A DNA stretch of 64,000 bases, taken from NCBI GenBank assembly GCA_044220975.1, contig JBGAPZ010000011.1, forward strand, positions 31,964-95,963, written 5' to 3'. The notes under the pieces were generated by a model. That model did not search any database. It was given only the letters and a program-made list of their open reading frames with translations, and had not been told where the DNA came from. Positions 33,976 to 42,297 of the stretch are shown here, piece after piece. Origin of the DNA: SZUA-430 sp044220975 (GTDB lineage Bacteria > Pseudomonadota > Alphaproteobacteria > Micropepsales > Micropepsaceae). A program made the position numbers and the translations under genes. How positions within the stretch are numbered: the stretch's first letter is position 1; every line of letters starts with the position of its first letter.

Positions 33976-34992
33976 ATGCGCGTTTATTACGACCGGGACG
34001 CAGACGCGAACCTGATCAAGGGCAAAAAGATTGCGATCATCGGCTTTGGCAGCCAAGGTCACGCGCACGCGCTGAACTTGCGCGATTCCGGTGCGAAAGA
34101 CGTGGTCGCGGCGCTGCGGCCCGGCGCTTCGGCGCAAAAGGCGCAGGCGCAAGGCTTCAAAGTGATGGACGTCGCAGACGCCGCGAAATGGGCCGACGCG
34201 ATGATGATGGTCACGCCGGATGAGCTGCAGGCCGACATCTACATGCAGTCCCTACATGCGAACATGAAGCAGGGTGCGGCGCTGTTGTTCGCGCACGGCT
34301 TCAACGTGCATTTCCGCTTGATCGAGCCGCGTGCCGACCTCGACGTGTTGATGGTTGCGCCGAAAGGGCCGGGTCATACCGTGCGATCGGAATATCAAAA
34401 AGGCGGCGGCGTGCCGTGCCTGATCGCGGTGCATCAGGACGCCAGCAAGAACGCGAAAGAAATTGGATTGTCGTATGCCAGCGCGATCGGCGGCGGGCGT
34501 GCTGGCATTATCGAGACGAATTTCCGTGAAGAATGCGAAACCGATTTGTTCGGCGAGCAAGTGGTGCTTTGCGGCGGGTTGGTGGAGCTGATCCGCGCCG
34601 GGTTTGAGACGCTGGTCGAGGCGGGCTACGCGCCGGAGATGGCCTACTTCGAATGCCTGCACGAGGTGAAGCTGATCGTCGACCTCATCTATGAGGGCGG
34701 GATCGCGAACATGAACTACTCGATTTCGAACACGGCGGAGTACGGCGAATACGTCACCGGGCCGCGCATCATCACCGACCAGACCAAGGCAGAGATGAAG
34801 CGCGTGCTCTCCGACATTCAGACGGGCAAGTTCGCGCGCGATTGGGTGCTTGAGAACAAGGCGGGGCAGGCGAGCTTCAAGGCGACGCGCGCGAACCTTG
34901 CGCAGCATCAGATTGAAGAGGTCGGCACGAAGCTGCGCGCGATGATGCCGTGGATCGGCAAAAACAAGCTGGTGGATCAGAGTAAGAACTGA
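33976..34992 (+). CDS. ilvC: ketol-acid reductoisomerase
   Basis: IlvC isomerises and reduces acetolactate with NADPH and Mg2+ in valine and isoleucine synthesis. The Rossmann motif IIGFGSQGHAHALNLRDSG and the metal-site regions VAPKGPGHTVRSEY and ETNFREECETDLFGEQ are typical of the short class I enzyme. ATG 33976 follows AAGGAAT and gives 338 residues. Its stop overlaps the next gene (TGATG). Confidence 0.96.
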   Translation: MRVYYDRDADANLIKGKKIAIIGFGSQGHAHALNLRDSGAKDVVAALRPGASAQKAQAQGFKVMDVADAAKWADAMMMVTPDELQADIYMQSLHANMKQGAALLFAHGFNVHFRLIEPRADLDVLMVAPKGPGHTVRSEYQKGGGVPCLIAVHQDASKNAKEIGLSYASAIGGGRAGIIETNFREECETDLFGEQVVLCGGLVELIRAGFETLVEAGYAPEMAYFECLHEVKLIVDLIYEGGIANMNYSISNTAEYGEYVTGPRIITDQTKAEMKRVLSDIQTGKFARDWVLENKAGQASFKATRANLAQHQIEEVGTKLRAMMPWIGKNKLVDQSKN

Positions 34993-35465
34993 TGCAGCGG
35001 CCGGCAATACCGGCACCGCCGCATACGGGTGGCTGTCTTTGCGGGGCGGTGCGCTATCGGTTCAGCGCGCGACCATGGGCGCTGAATGCGTGCCATTGTG
35101 TGGACTGCAAAAAGCTGACGGGCGCCACCAATCTTTTGATGGTGCTGGGTCCGCGCGAAGCGTTTGCGTTCGAGGGTGCTGTCGAGCGCTATCGCCGGCG
35201 GGCTGATTTAGGCAACGAAATTGACGTCGTTCGTTGCGCGAAATGCGGCGTCCGGCTTTGGCACGAACCGCTTACCGCGCCGCAGCTCGTGATCTTTGCG
35301 GCCGGCACGCTCGACGATACGAGTTGGGTGGTGCCGACGTCGCATATTTTCGCGCGCAGCATTTCGCCAGGCGTCGGCGTCCAAGATGATGCGCTCGTGC
35401 TGCAGGACGGTCCCACGGATCGCGCTGTGATCCTTGACGCGTTCAAGCGCGTCTACGGCGCTTGA
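34992..35465 (+). CDS. GFA (CENP-V type) family zinc protein
   Basis: This 157-residue protein belongs to the family named after glutathione-dependent formaldehyde-activating enzyme. Zinc ligands are seen in GGCLCGAVRYRF, NACHCVDCKKLTGA and VVRCAKCGVRLW. Most members have unknown substrates, so the family name should not be read as a formaldehyde function. It starts within the ilvC stop (TGATG) and overlaps the following small gene in the same way. Confidence 0.88.
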   Translation: MQRPAIPAPPHTGGCLCGAVRYRFSARPWALNACHCVDCKKLTGATNLLMVLGPREAFAFEGAVERYRRRADLGNEIDVVRCAKCGVRLWHEPLTAPQLVIFAAGTLDDTSWVVPTSHIFARSISPGVGVQDDALVLQDGPTDRAVILDAFKRVYGA

Positions 35466-35674
35466 TGTTGCGGCGCGCTCGCGAGTGGGCGTTGCTCGTC
35501 GCGTTGGGTGTGGTGCTCGGCCTTGGCGTTACTTGGTTCGAGGATGCGTTCGGTATCCCCAGGAACGTCGTCCAGTGGTTCTGGATTTTGCTCGTGGCTG
35601 GCGTGCTCGCCTTTGCTGCGTGGGCGGCGTGGGGGTATTACGGCGCCGTTCGCGATGAGGACGAACCGGAGTAG
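35465..35674 (+). CDS. small two-helix membrane protein
   Basis: The 69-residue product has a basic N-terminus (MLRRAREW) and two transmembrane helices (ALLVALGVVLGLGVTWF and WFWILLVAGVLAFAAWAAWG) with an acidic tail (DEDEPE). No family is recognised. The TGATG overlap with the GFA gene and 5-nt gap to purT indicate it is translated in that operon. Confidence 0.65.
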   Translation: MLRRAREWALLVALGVVLGLGVTWFEDAFGIPRNVVQWFWILLVAGVLAFAAWAAWGYYGAVRDEDEPE

Positions 35675-35679
35675 ACGCC

Positions 35680-36867
35680 ATGCGCATTGGGACGCCGCTT
35701 TCGCCAAACGCCACGAAGGTGATGATGCTCGGCGCGGGCGAACTCGGCAAAGAGGTCGTGATCGAGTTGCAGCGGCTTGGCGTCGAGGTGATCGCGGTCG
35801 ACCGCTATGCGAACGCGCCGGGGCATCAGGTTGCGCATCGCGCGCATGTCATCGACATGACGGACGCGAAGGCTGTGCGCGCGTTGGTGCTGAAGGAAAA
35901 GCCGCATCTGATCGTGCCGGAGATCGAAGCAATAGCGACCGATGAATTGGTGCGGATTGAGGCCGAAGGTCTGGCGCGCGTCATTCCGACCGCGACGGCG
36001 GCGCACATCACGATGAACCGCGAACGTATTCGCAGGCTCGCCGCGGAGGAGTGCGGACTTGCGACGTCGAAATATGCGTTCTGTTCGTCGCTCGAGGAGC
36101 TGCAGCGCGCGATCGATGGCGGCATCGGCTATCCGTGCTTTGTGAAGCCGGTGATGTCGTCATCGGGTAAGGGGCAATCGAAGATCAAGGATCGCGATCA
36201 GGTCGCGAAGGCGTGGGATTATGCGATGGCGGCGGGGCGCGTGAAACAAGCGCTCGTCATCGTCGAGTCCGAGATCAATTTCGACTTCGAGATCACGCTG
36301 CTCACGGTCCGGCACGCGGGCGGGACGTCGTTCTGCGAGCCGATCGGGCATGTGCAGATCGACGGCGACTACGTGGAATCGTGGCAAGCGCAGCCGATGT
36401 CGAAAGTGGCATTGGAGAAGTCGTGTGCTATGGCCAAAGCGATCACGGACAAGTTGGGCGGTGCCGGCATCTTCGGCGTCGAGTTGTTCGTGAAGGGCGG
36501 CGAGGTGTGGTTCTCGGAAGTGAGCCCCCGGCCGCACGACACGGGGTTGGTCACGCTGGTTTCGCAGCACCAGAGCGAATTTGCGCTCCACGCGCGCGCG
36601 ATCTTGGGGCTGCCGGTCGACACTTCGCTGCGCGTGCCGGGTGCGAGCGCCGTGATCTACGGCGGCAGGGAAGAGAAGGGGATCGCGTTCGAGGGTGTCG
36701 CTGCCGCGCTTGCCGTGCCGGGCAGCGAGGTTCGCCTGTTCGGCAAACCGGAGTCGTTTAAGAAGCGGCGGATGGGCGTCGCGCTTGCCCGGGCCGAGAC
36801 GGTGGATGCCGCCCGGGCGCGGGCGAGAGAAGCGGCCGGGTTGGTTCAGCCGGTCGCGGCGAGTTAA
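35680..36867 (+). CDS. purT: formate-dependent phosphoribosylglycinamide formyltransferase
   Basis: PurT uses formate and ATP to formylate GAR in purine synthesis. The 395-residue ATP-grasp protein shows KVMMLGAGELGKEVVIELQ at the N-terminus, VKPVMSSSGKGQSKI in the grasp domain, and the metal-binding FSEVSPRPHDTGLVTL. The start follows the small membrane gene by five nt. It converges on the PhyH-type gene with a shared TTAA at the stops. Confidence 0.94.
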   Translation: MRIGTPLSPNATKVMMLGAGELGKEVVIELQRLGVEVIAVDRYANAPGHQVAHRAHVIDMTDAKAVRALVLKEKPHLIVPEIEAIATDELVRIEAEGLARVIPTATAAHITMNRERIRRLAAEECGLATSKYAFCSSLEELQRAIDGGIGYPCFVKPVMSSSGKGQSKIKDRDQVAKAWDYAMAAGRVKQALVIVESEINFDFEITLLTVRHAGGTSFCEPIGHVQIDGDYVESWQAQPMSKVALEKSCAMAKAITDKLGGAGIFGVELFVKGGEVWFSEVSPRPHDTGLVTLVSQHQSEFALHARAILGLPVDTSLRVPGASAVIYGGREEKGIAFEGVAAALAVPGSEVRLFGKPESFKKRRMGVALARAETVDAARARAREAAGLVQPVAAS

Positions 36868-37586
36868 TTTTGAACATCGACCACTGGTTGTAGCGCCGCA
36901 GCCCATGCCAGCGGGGCTGGCAGGGCGCCTTGATCCGCATACTCGATCTGGATGACCCGGCGGTGGCTTGGCTGCTGGGCAGGGGACGAGGCGTGGAGCA
37001 AGAGGGGGCGCATCAGCAGCGCGGACCCTTCGCCGGCTTCGATTACGACCTGCGGCACCTCCTCTCCAAGGCGCTGAATCCGCTCGCGGGTCAAGCGGCC
37101 GAGGACGTGCGTTCCCGGTCGAACGCGAAGCGCGCCATTGGCGCTGTGGCAGTCGTCGAGGTGCAGGCGGACGGTCAACATTCGGGCGAGCAGCGTGGCG
37201 GGCGGTTCGACGTGCATGACCCCGGCCTTCGTCGACCACGGCCCCCAACCCGGGAGATCGTGTCGTTCCGCCACCGCGATCGTCAGGTCTTGGTGCCAGA
37301 GCACGGGCCAATTCGCTTCGGGTGTCTTATCGAAGAAGAGGGCGCGCACGGGCGCCGCGCCGGCCCCAACGACTGGTGCGACAAGGTCCATGATCGCGCT
37401 ATTCGTGGCCAAATTCCTCACGTCCGGGAGGGCGAGCAAATTGCGGCCGCCGTAGGTGCTGCCGCTGCGGCTGAGAACCGCGGCTGAGCCGGCGACGCTT
37501 CGCAGACGCTCGATCTGGGCGCTTGTCAGGACGCCGCCCGCGATCGCGAAGCCCTCGCGTTCGATCGCGTTTGCCATGTCCGCCAT
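36864..37586 (-). CDS. phytanoyl-CoA dioxygenase (PhyH) family protein
   Basis: This is an iron(II)/2-oxoglutarate oxygenase of the PhyH family, about 240 residues. The HxD ligands are in VLWHQDLTIAV, the distal His in RPLLLHASSP, and the 2-oxoglutarate arginine is probably in SHRRVIQIEYA. The substrate is unknown. ATG 37586 (MADMANAI) was chosen over the upstream in-frame ATG at 37598. The gene is divergent from the leuA leader. Confidence 0.85.
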   Translation of the reverse strand: MADMANAIEREGFAIAGGVLTSAQIERLRSVAGSAAVLSRSGSTYGGRNLLALPDVRNLATNSAIMDLVAPVVGAGAAPVRALFFDKTPEANWPVLWHQDLTIAVAERHDLPGWGPWSTKAGVMHVEPPATLLARMLTVRLHLDDCHSANGALRVRPGTHVLGRLTRERIQRLGEEVPQVVIEAGEGSALLMRPLLLHASSPAQQPSHRRVIQIEYADQGALPAPLAWAAALQPVVDVQN

Positions 37587-37750
37587 AGATCCGCGCACCT
37601 TGAGTCCTTTTGGTCGAACCTCGCGAAATGTAGCAAAATAGCGAGGTTTGTCGTTGCCCCTGGGGGTGATTCGGCCTATTGATTCTCTAATAACGGTGCG
37701 GGTTTAGGCTGCGAATTTCACGGGGTCTTAACGGCACCAACGTATGGTGA

Positions 37751-37774
37751 ACGCCAGCAAAAGCTCGCTGGCGT
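37751..37774 (+). other. hairpin in the leuA 5' leader
   Basis: ACGCCAGC (37751-37758) pairs with GCTGGCGT (37767-37774) around an 8-nt loop. It lies just before the ribosome-binding region of the proposed leader peptide in the 445-nt gap upstream of leuA. There is no T-run. Confidence 0.45.
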
Positions 37775-37790
37775 GTGAGGCAAAGAACGT

Positions 37791-37919
37791 ATGCGCGATG
37801 TGCGTGGATCGAATGAGTTCGCGGGAGCGGTTGCTCCCTGCGCTTGTTCGTGCGCGTTCGCGCCGTCTCACCTGTCTCTTCGGAACGATCTCGGACTACT
37901 TCTGCTTAGCTGCCCCTAG
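37791..37919 (+). CDS. leuA leader peptide ending LGLLLLSCP
   Basis: A 42-codon frame from ATG 37791 ends with LSLRNDLGLLLLSCP. Seven leucines fall in the last 15 residues, four of them consecutive (CTA CTT CTG CTT), close to the stop. GAGG lies about 10 nt before the ATG. This is the classical signature of leucine attenuation upstream of 2-isopropylmalate synthase. The start could be internal. An overlapping 74-codon frame (37744-37968) lacks such a pattern. Function is inferred from position and codon content. Confidence 0.65.
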   Translation: MRDVRGSNEFAGAVAPCACSCAFAPSHLSLRNDLGLLLLSCP

Positions 37920-37974
37920 GCGCGCCAAACGCCGCATCAAAGCCCATGGCGATGCGGTCGGTGCTTAGGGGAGC
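37909..37974 (+). promoter_or_regulatory. alternative RNA structure of the leuA attenuator
   Basis: The end of the leader frame, GCTGCCCCTAGG (37909-37920), can pair with CTTAGGGGAGC (37964-37974) with one bulge. Inside lies a second stem, CCGCATC/GATGCGG (37932-37938 and 37951-37957). A ribosome paused at the four Leu codons would cover the first arm and change the folding. No T-rich terminator is seen, so control may act on translation or through Rho. Confidence 0.5.
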
Positions 37975-38031
37975 GAGGACAAGACCGGGCTAAGAACCGA
38001 ACCGCCGTTGGCGGGCTGATGAGAAGAGACA

Positions 38032-39588
38032 ATGTCCAGTTCGAACCGCGTCTTGATTTTCGACACTACGTTGCGCGACGGCGAGCAATCGCCGGGTGCC
38101 GCGATGAATCTCGAAGAGAAATTGAAGATCGCCGATATGCTCGAAGAGCTCGGCGTCGACGTCATCGAAGCCGGCTTTCCGATTTCCTCGAACGGCGACT
38201 TCGAGGCCGTGAACGAAATTGCAAAGCGCGCAAGCAAGGCCGTGATCTGCGGTCTTGCGCGCGCCGGCGTGAAAGATATCGACCGTGCGGCGGAGGCGCT
38301 GAAACCGGCGAAGCGCGCGCGCATCCATACGTTCATTTCAACGAGCCCGGTCCACATGAAGCACAAGCTTCAGATGGAACCCCATCAAGTGCTTGAAGCC
38401 GTGATCGGCAGCGTGACGCGCGCGCGCAATCACGTCGAAGACGTCGAGTGGTCGGCCGAAGACGCGACGCGGACGGAGTTCGAGTTCCTTTGCCGCTGTG
38501 TTGAAGCTGCGATCAAAGCAGGCGCCACGACGATCAACATCCCGGATACGGTGGGTTACGCCATTCCGTCGGAATACGGCGCGCTAATCCGCGCGCTGAT
38601 CACGAAGGTGCCGGGAGCGGAGAAGGTTGCGTTCTCGACGCACTGTCACAACGATTTGGGGCTCGCGGTTGCCAATTCGCTTGCGGGCGTCGCCGCCGGT
38701 GCGCGTCAGGTTGAATGCACGGTGAACGGGATCGGCGAGCGGGCGGGCAACGCCGCGCTCGAAGAGATCGTCATGGCGCTCAAAGTGCGCTCGGACATTC
38801 TGCCGTTCGCGTCCGGTATCGACAGCGTGACGATCTCCCGCGCGTCAAAGATGGTGTCGAACGTCACAGGCTTCCCGATCCAGTTCAACAAAGCCATCGT
38901 GGGCAAGAACGCCTTCGCGCACGAGTCGGGCATTCACCAGGATGGGATGCTGAAGCACACGCAGACCTACGAGATCATGACGCCGGAATCGGTCGGCGTG
39001 TCGAAGACCTCGTTGGTGCTGGGCAAGCTTTCAGGGCGGCATGCGTTCAAGGACAAGCTCGAGGCCATGGGCTACGAACTGGGCTCGAACGCGCTCGAAG
39101 AGGCGTTCAAGAAGTTCAAGGATCTCGCCGACAAGAAGAAGCACGTGTTCGACGAGGATATCGCCGCGCTCGTGGACGACGAAATCGCGCGCGGCCAAGA
39201 CCGCATTCAGTTCGTGAACTTGCGCGTTGTGGCCGGAACCTTCGGACCGCAAAGCGCGGAACTCGAACTCGCGGTCGACGGTCAGACGCGCCTTGGCGTG
39301 GCGCGGGGCGACGGGCCGGTCGATGCGATTTTCAATGCGATCAAGATGCTTTTCCCGCATGACGCGCAGCTGATGATCTTCGAGGTGCACGCGGTTACGG
39401 AGGGTACGGACGCGCAAGCCGGCGTCACGGTGCGACTTGGCGAGGACGGCAGAAGCGTTACGGGACGCGCATCGGATACCGACACGCTGGTCGCGGCGGC
39501 GAAGGCTTATGTGCATGCATTGAACAAGCTTCTCGTGAAGCGGACGAAGGCAGCGCCGGAGGCGCTGGTCGCTTTGCGAGGCGTGTAA
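38032..39588 (+). CDS. leuA: 2-isopropylmalate synthase
   Basis: LeuA condenses acetyl-CoA with 2-oxoisovalerate, the first committed step to leucine. The TIM-barrel motifs LIFDTTLRDGEQSPG, the metal histidines in FSTHCHNDLGLAVAN, and the C-terminal allosteric domain (from about residue 390) for leucine feedback are present in 518 residues. ATG 38032 follows GAGAAGAGA. The long leader upstream suggests attenuation in addition to feedback inhibition. Confidence 0.95.
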   Translation: MSSSNRVLIFDTTLRDGEQSPGAAMNLEEKLKIADMLEELGVDVIEAGFPISSNGDFEAVNEIAKRASKAVICGLARAGVKDIDRAAEALKPAKRARIHTFISTSPVHMKHKLQMEPHQVLEAVIGSVTRARNHVEDVEWSAEDATRTEFEFLCRCVEAAIKAGATTINIPDTVGYAIPSEYGALIRALITKVPGAEKVAFSTHCHNDLGLAVANSLAGVAAGARQVECTVNGIGERAGNAALEEIVMALKVRSDILPFASGIDSVTISRASKMVSNVTGFPIQFNKAIVGKNAFAHESGIHQDGMLKHTQTYEIMTPESVGVSKTSLVLGKLSGRHAFKDKLEAMGYELGSNALEEAFKKFKDLADKKKHVFDEDIAALVDDEIARGQDRIQFVNLRVVAGTFGPQSAELELAVDGQTRLGVARGDGPVDAIFNAIKMLFPHDAQLMIFEVHAVTEGTDAQAGVTVRLGEDGRSVTGRASDTDTLVAAAKAYVHALNKLLVKRTKAAPEALVALRGV

Positions 39589-39604
39589 GAACAACAACCA
39601 GGGC

Positions 39605-39628
39605 GCGGGCATCTTGGCGGATGCCCGC
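39605..39628 (+). terminator. hairpin between leuA and mreB
   Basis: GCGGGCATC (39605-39613) pairs perfectly with GATGCCCGC (39620-39628) around a 6-nt loop. It lies 17 nt after the leuA stop but has no T-run. It may separate the leu and mre transcripts. Confidence 0.5.
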
Positions 39629-39653
39629 CGAATAAGGGCGGAGAAAGAAGTCG

Positions 39654-40697
39654 ATGTTTTCGAGTTTGCTTGGAATGCTGTCGTCGGACATGGCGATCGA
39701 TCTTGGGACTGCGAACACGCTGGTCTACGTGAAGGGCCGCGGGATCGTGCTGAACGAACCTTCGGTCGTCGCGATCATGAACAAAGGCGGCAAGAAGCAG
39801 GTTCTTGAGGTCGGCAATGCGGCCAAGATGATGCTGGGCCGCACGCCCGGCAACATCGAAGCGATCCGCCCCATGCGCGACGGCGTGATCGCCGACTTCG
39901 AAGTCGCCGAGGAGATGATCAAGCATTTTATTCGCAAGGTGCATAACCGGCGTTCGTTCGCGAACCCGATGATCATCATTTGCGTGCCGTCGGGTGCGAC
40001 CGCGGTCGAGCGGCGTGCCATCCAGGAATCCGCTTTGTCGGCGGGTGCACGGCGCGTTTATCTGATCGAAGAGCCAATGGCGGCGGCGATCGGCGCTGAC
40101 CTTCCTGTCACGGAAGCGACCGGCTCCATGATCGTCGACATCGGCGGTGGCACGACGGAAGTGGCCGTGCTGTCGCTTGGCGGCATCGTCTATGCGCGGT
40201 CCGTGCGGGTCGGCGGCGACAAGATGGACGAGGCGATCATTTCTTACATTCGCCGGCACCATAACTTGCTGGTCGGTGAAGCTTCTGCAGAGCGGATCAA
40301 GAAGGAAGTCGGCTGTGCGCGTGCGCCTGAAAAGGCGCAGGAGACGCGTATCACGATCAAGGGCCGCGATCTTCTCAATGGCGTGCCGAAGGAAATCACA
40401 CTGAGCCAGGCGCAGATCGCCGATGCGCTGCAGGAACCGGTCAGCCAGATCATCGAAGCCGTGAAGGTTGCGCTCGAGGCCACGCCGCCGGAACTTGCGG
40501 CCGATATCGTGGACAAGGGCATCGTGTTGACCGGCGGCGGTGCGCTGCTGTCGAATCTGGACCAAGTGTTGCGCGACGAAACGGGGCTACCCGTCTCGAT
40601 TGCAGACGAGCCTCTTTCCTGCGTGGCGCTCGGAACCGGCAAGGTTTTGGAGCACATCAACACGCATAAGCAGGTGCTTTCCTCGGTGTACTACTGA
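39654..40697 (+). CDS. mreB: rod shape-determining protein MreB
   Basis: MreB is the bacterial actin that guides lateral wall synthesis. The nucleotide-binding motifs MAIDLGTANTLVYV, MIVDIGGGTTEVAVLS and VLTGGGALLSNLD are clear, in 347 residues. It is first in the mreB-mreC-mreD-mrdA-rodA cluster, which encodes the elongasome and implies a rod-shaped cell. Confidence 0.96.
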   Translation: MFSSLLGMLSSDMAIDLGTANTLVYVKGRGIVLNEPSVVAIMNKGGKKQVLEVGNAAKMMLGRTPGNIEAIRPMRDGVIADFEVAEEMIKHFIRKVHNRRSFANPMIIICVPSGATAVERRAIQESALSAGARRVYLIEEPMAAAIGADLPVTEATGSMIVDIGGGTTEVAVLSLGGIVYARSVRVGGDKMDEAIISYIRRHHNLLVGEASAERIKKEVGCARAPEKAQETRITIKGRDLLNGVPKEITLSQAQIADALQEPVSQIIEAVKVALEATPPELAADIVDKGIVLTGGGALLSNLDQVLRDETGLPVSIADEPLSCVALGTGKVLEHINTHKQVLSSVYY

Positions 40698-40712
40698 TCC
40701 TATTGTGATGGG

Positions 40713-40742
40713 CGGCGCGGATTCGAGGGTTCTTCCGCGCCG
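40713..40742 (+). repeat. GC-rich hairpin between mreB and mreC, related to the one at 33.7 kb
   Basis: CGGCGCGGA (40713-40721) pairs with TCCGCGCCG (40734-40742). Its arms match the hairpin after ilvH, including the shared string TCTTCCGCGCCG. It may be a dispersed palindromic element or an intercistronic mRNA hairpin. Confidence 0.45.
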
Positions 40743-40769
40743 GATGACTTGAAGGGTTCGTGTTAGCTG

Positions 40770-41744
40770 ATGGCGTGGGATCGCAAGCGCCGAAGAGGTT
40801 TCGATTCGGGGCCCCTTGGGTTCATCACCCGGAATCTCTCCATCGCGTTCTTGGTCGTGGTTGCGTTCGTGGCGCTTGTGGTCGCGCGGGCGCAAGACGG
40901 CATTTTCGACGGCGTGCGCGAGACTGTGACCGACGCAACGGCGCCGGTGATGGAAGTGGTCGCGGTGCCGGCTTCGGAATTCAAACGCTGGAGCGAAGGC
41001 GTCAGTTCGTTCTTTTCGGTGTACGAAGAAAATCAGCGCCTGCGCGAAGAGAACGCGCGGCTGCAGACGAACCTGACCGAACTCGCCGAGCTGCAACGCA
41101 AGACGCGGCGCTATGAGGAATTGCTGAAGGTTCGCCCGGACGACGCGATTACGTTTGTCGCTGCGCGCGTGATCGCGGACGCGACCGGCCCGTTCGTGCG
41201 GACGGTGCTCGTCAATGCAGGTCGTGAGCAGGGCCTTGCGAAGGGGCAAGCGGTCGTCGACGAGCGCGGGCTTTTGGGTCGCGTGATTACGTCGGGCAAC
41301 CGTTCGGCGCGCGTTTTATTGCTGACAGACTTGAACAGCCGCATCCCGGTGCTGATCGAGGGGTCGAACGTGAAGGCGATCATGGTCGGCGACAATACCA
41401 GCAGTCCGGTGCTCGAATACCTGCCGCCGGGATCCCGCATCACCGCCGGTGCGCGGATCGTGACGACGCCGGACGGCGGCGTGTTCCCGCCAGGAATCGC
41501 GGTCGGCAAAGTTTCCGATTCGAAGACGCCACGCGTCGAGCTTTTCACCGGTGAGGCGCGCGCGGACTTCGTTCGTATCCTGAAGTACCTGCCTTCGGTC
41601 GATGTCGACAAGGCGCCGCCGGAGCCGTTGCCCGGCGCGATCGCGCCTAAGGAAGGTGCTGCGACAGGTGCGCCCGCGCAGCCAACAGCAAGCTCGCCGA
41701 AGCCGCCGAAGACAACGCCCGTCGCGGCGCTGTTGCCCGGATGA
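40770..41744 (+). CDS. mreC: rod shape-determining protein MreC
   Basis: MreC is a bitopic inner-membrane protein linking MreB to the periplasmic wall machinery. A basic N-terminus precedes a helix (residues 20-42, NLSIAFLVVVAFVALVV), then a coiled-coil (YEENQRLREENARLQTNL), then the beta-domain (GLLGRVITSGNRSARVLLLT). A Pro/Ala-rich tail ends the 324-residue protein. It stands between mreB and mreD. Confidence 0.93.
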   Translation: MAWDRKRRRGFDSGPLGFITRNLSIAFLVVVAFVALVVARAQDGIFDGVRETVTDATAPVMEVVAVPASEFKRWSEGVSSFFSVYEENQRLREENARLQTNLTELAELQRKTRRYEELLKVRPDDAITFVAARVIADATGPFVRTVLVNAGREQGLAKGQAVVDERGLLGRVITSGNRSARVLLLTDLNSRIPVLIEGSNVKAIMVGDNTSSPVLEYLPPGSRITAGARIVTTPDGGVFPPGIAVGKVSDSKTPRVELFTGEARADFVRILKYLPSVDVDKAPPEPLPGAIAPKEGAATGAPAQPTASSPKPPKTTPVAALLPG

Positions 41745-41756
41745 AGGGCGCAATCG

Positions 41757-42290
41757 ATGCTTGAGTATCTGCAAATCGGGATTTTGTGGGCGGCGCGCCA
41801 GGTTTGGTATTCGATGCCACTCCTAATCACGCTCGTTGCGCTGCTTCTGGCGATGGCGCCGCTCAATCTGTTCCGCGGTTACGCGCCGGCGCCGGACATC
41901 GTGCTTGCGTCGGTTTTCTTTTGGGCGATTTTCGGTCCGCAATTCTTGCCCGCTTGGGCCGTGTTCGTTTTGGGCGTCACGCAAGACTTCGCGACCGGAG
42001 CGCCGATCGGTTTTTGGGCGCTGATCTATCTTTCCGCCTACGGCTTTTCGTTGTCGCAGCGCGTGTTCTTTTTCGGACGCACTGTGCGCGGCGTGTGGTT
42101 GGGGTTTGCGATCGTCGCCATCGTTACGGCATTTGCGACTTGGATCGCCGGGTCGACCTACTTCATGCGTTGGCTGCCGCTTGGGCCAATCATGCTGCAG
42201 GCGGCGGTTTCAATCGTCGTGTTTCCGCTGGTCGCCAAGACCTTTCTCTTCGTGCGCGGCTTCTTGACCACCGCGCGTGAAGCGTTGTGA
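41757..42290 (+). CDS. mreD: rod shape-determining protein MreD
   Basis: MreD is a small polytopic membrane protein of the elongasome. The 177-residue product has about five transmembrane helices, including MPLLITLVALLLAMAPL and FVLGVTQDFATGAPIGFWAL, typical of the family. It follows mreC by 12 nt and precedes mrdA by 7 nt in the same operon. Confidence 0.9.
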   Translation: MLEYLQIGILWAARQVWYSMPLLITLVALLLAMAPLNLFRGYAPAPDIVLASVFFWAIFGPQFLPAWAVFVLGVTQDFATGAPIGFWALIYLSAYGFSLSQRVFFFGRTVRGVWLGFAIVAIVTAFATWIAGSTYFMRWLPLGPIMLQAAVSIVVFPLVAKTFLFVRGFLTTAREAL

Positions 42291-42297
42291 GGCGGCG

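Noticed and set aside
37744..37968. 74-codon frame upstream of leuA
   Set aside because: It overlaps the leader peptide in another frame and lacks a leucine run or family resemblance; the 37791 frame explains the region better.
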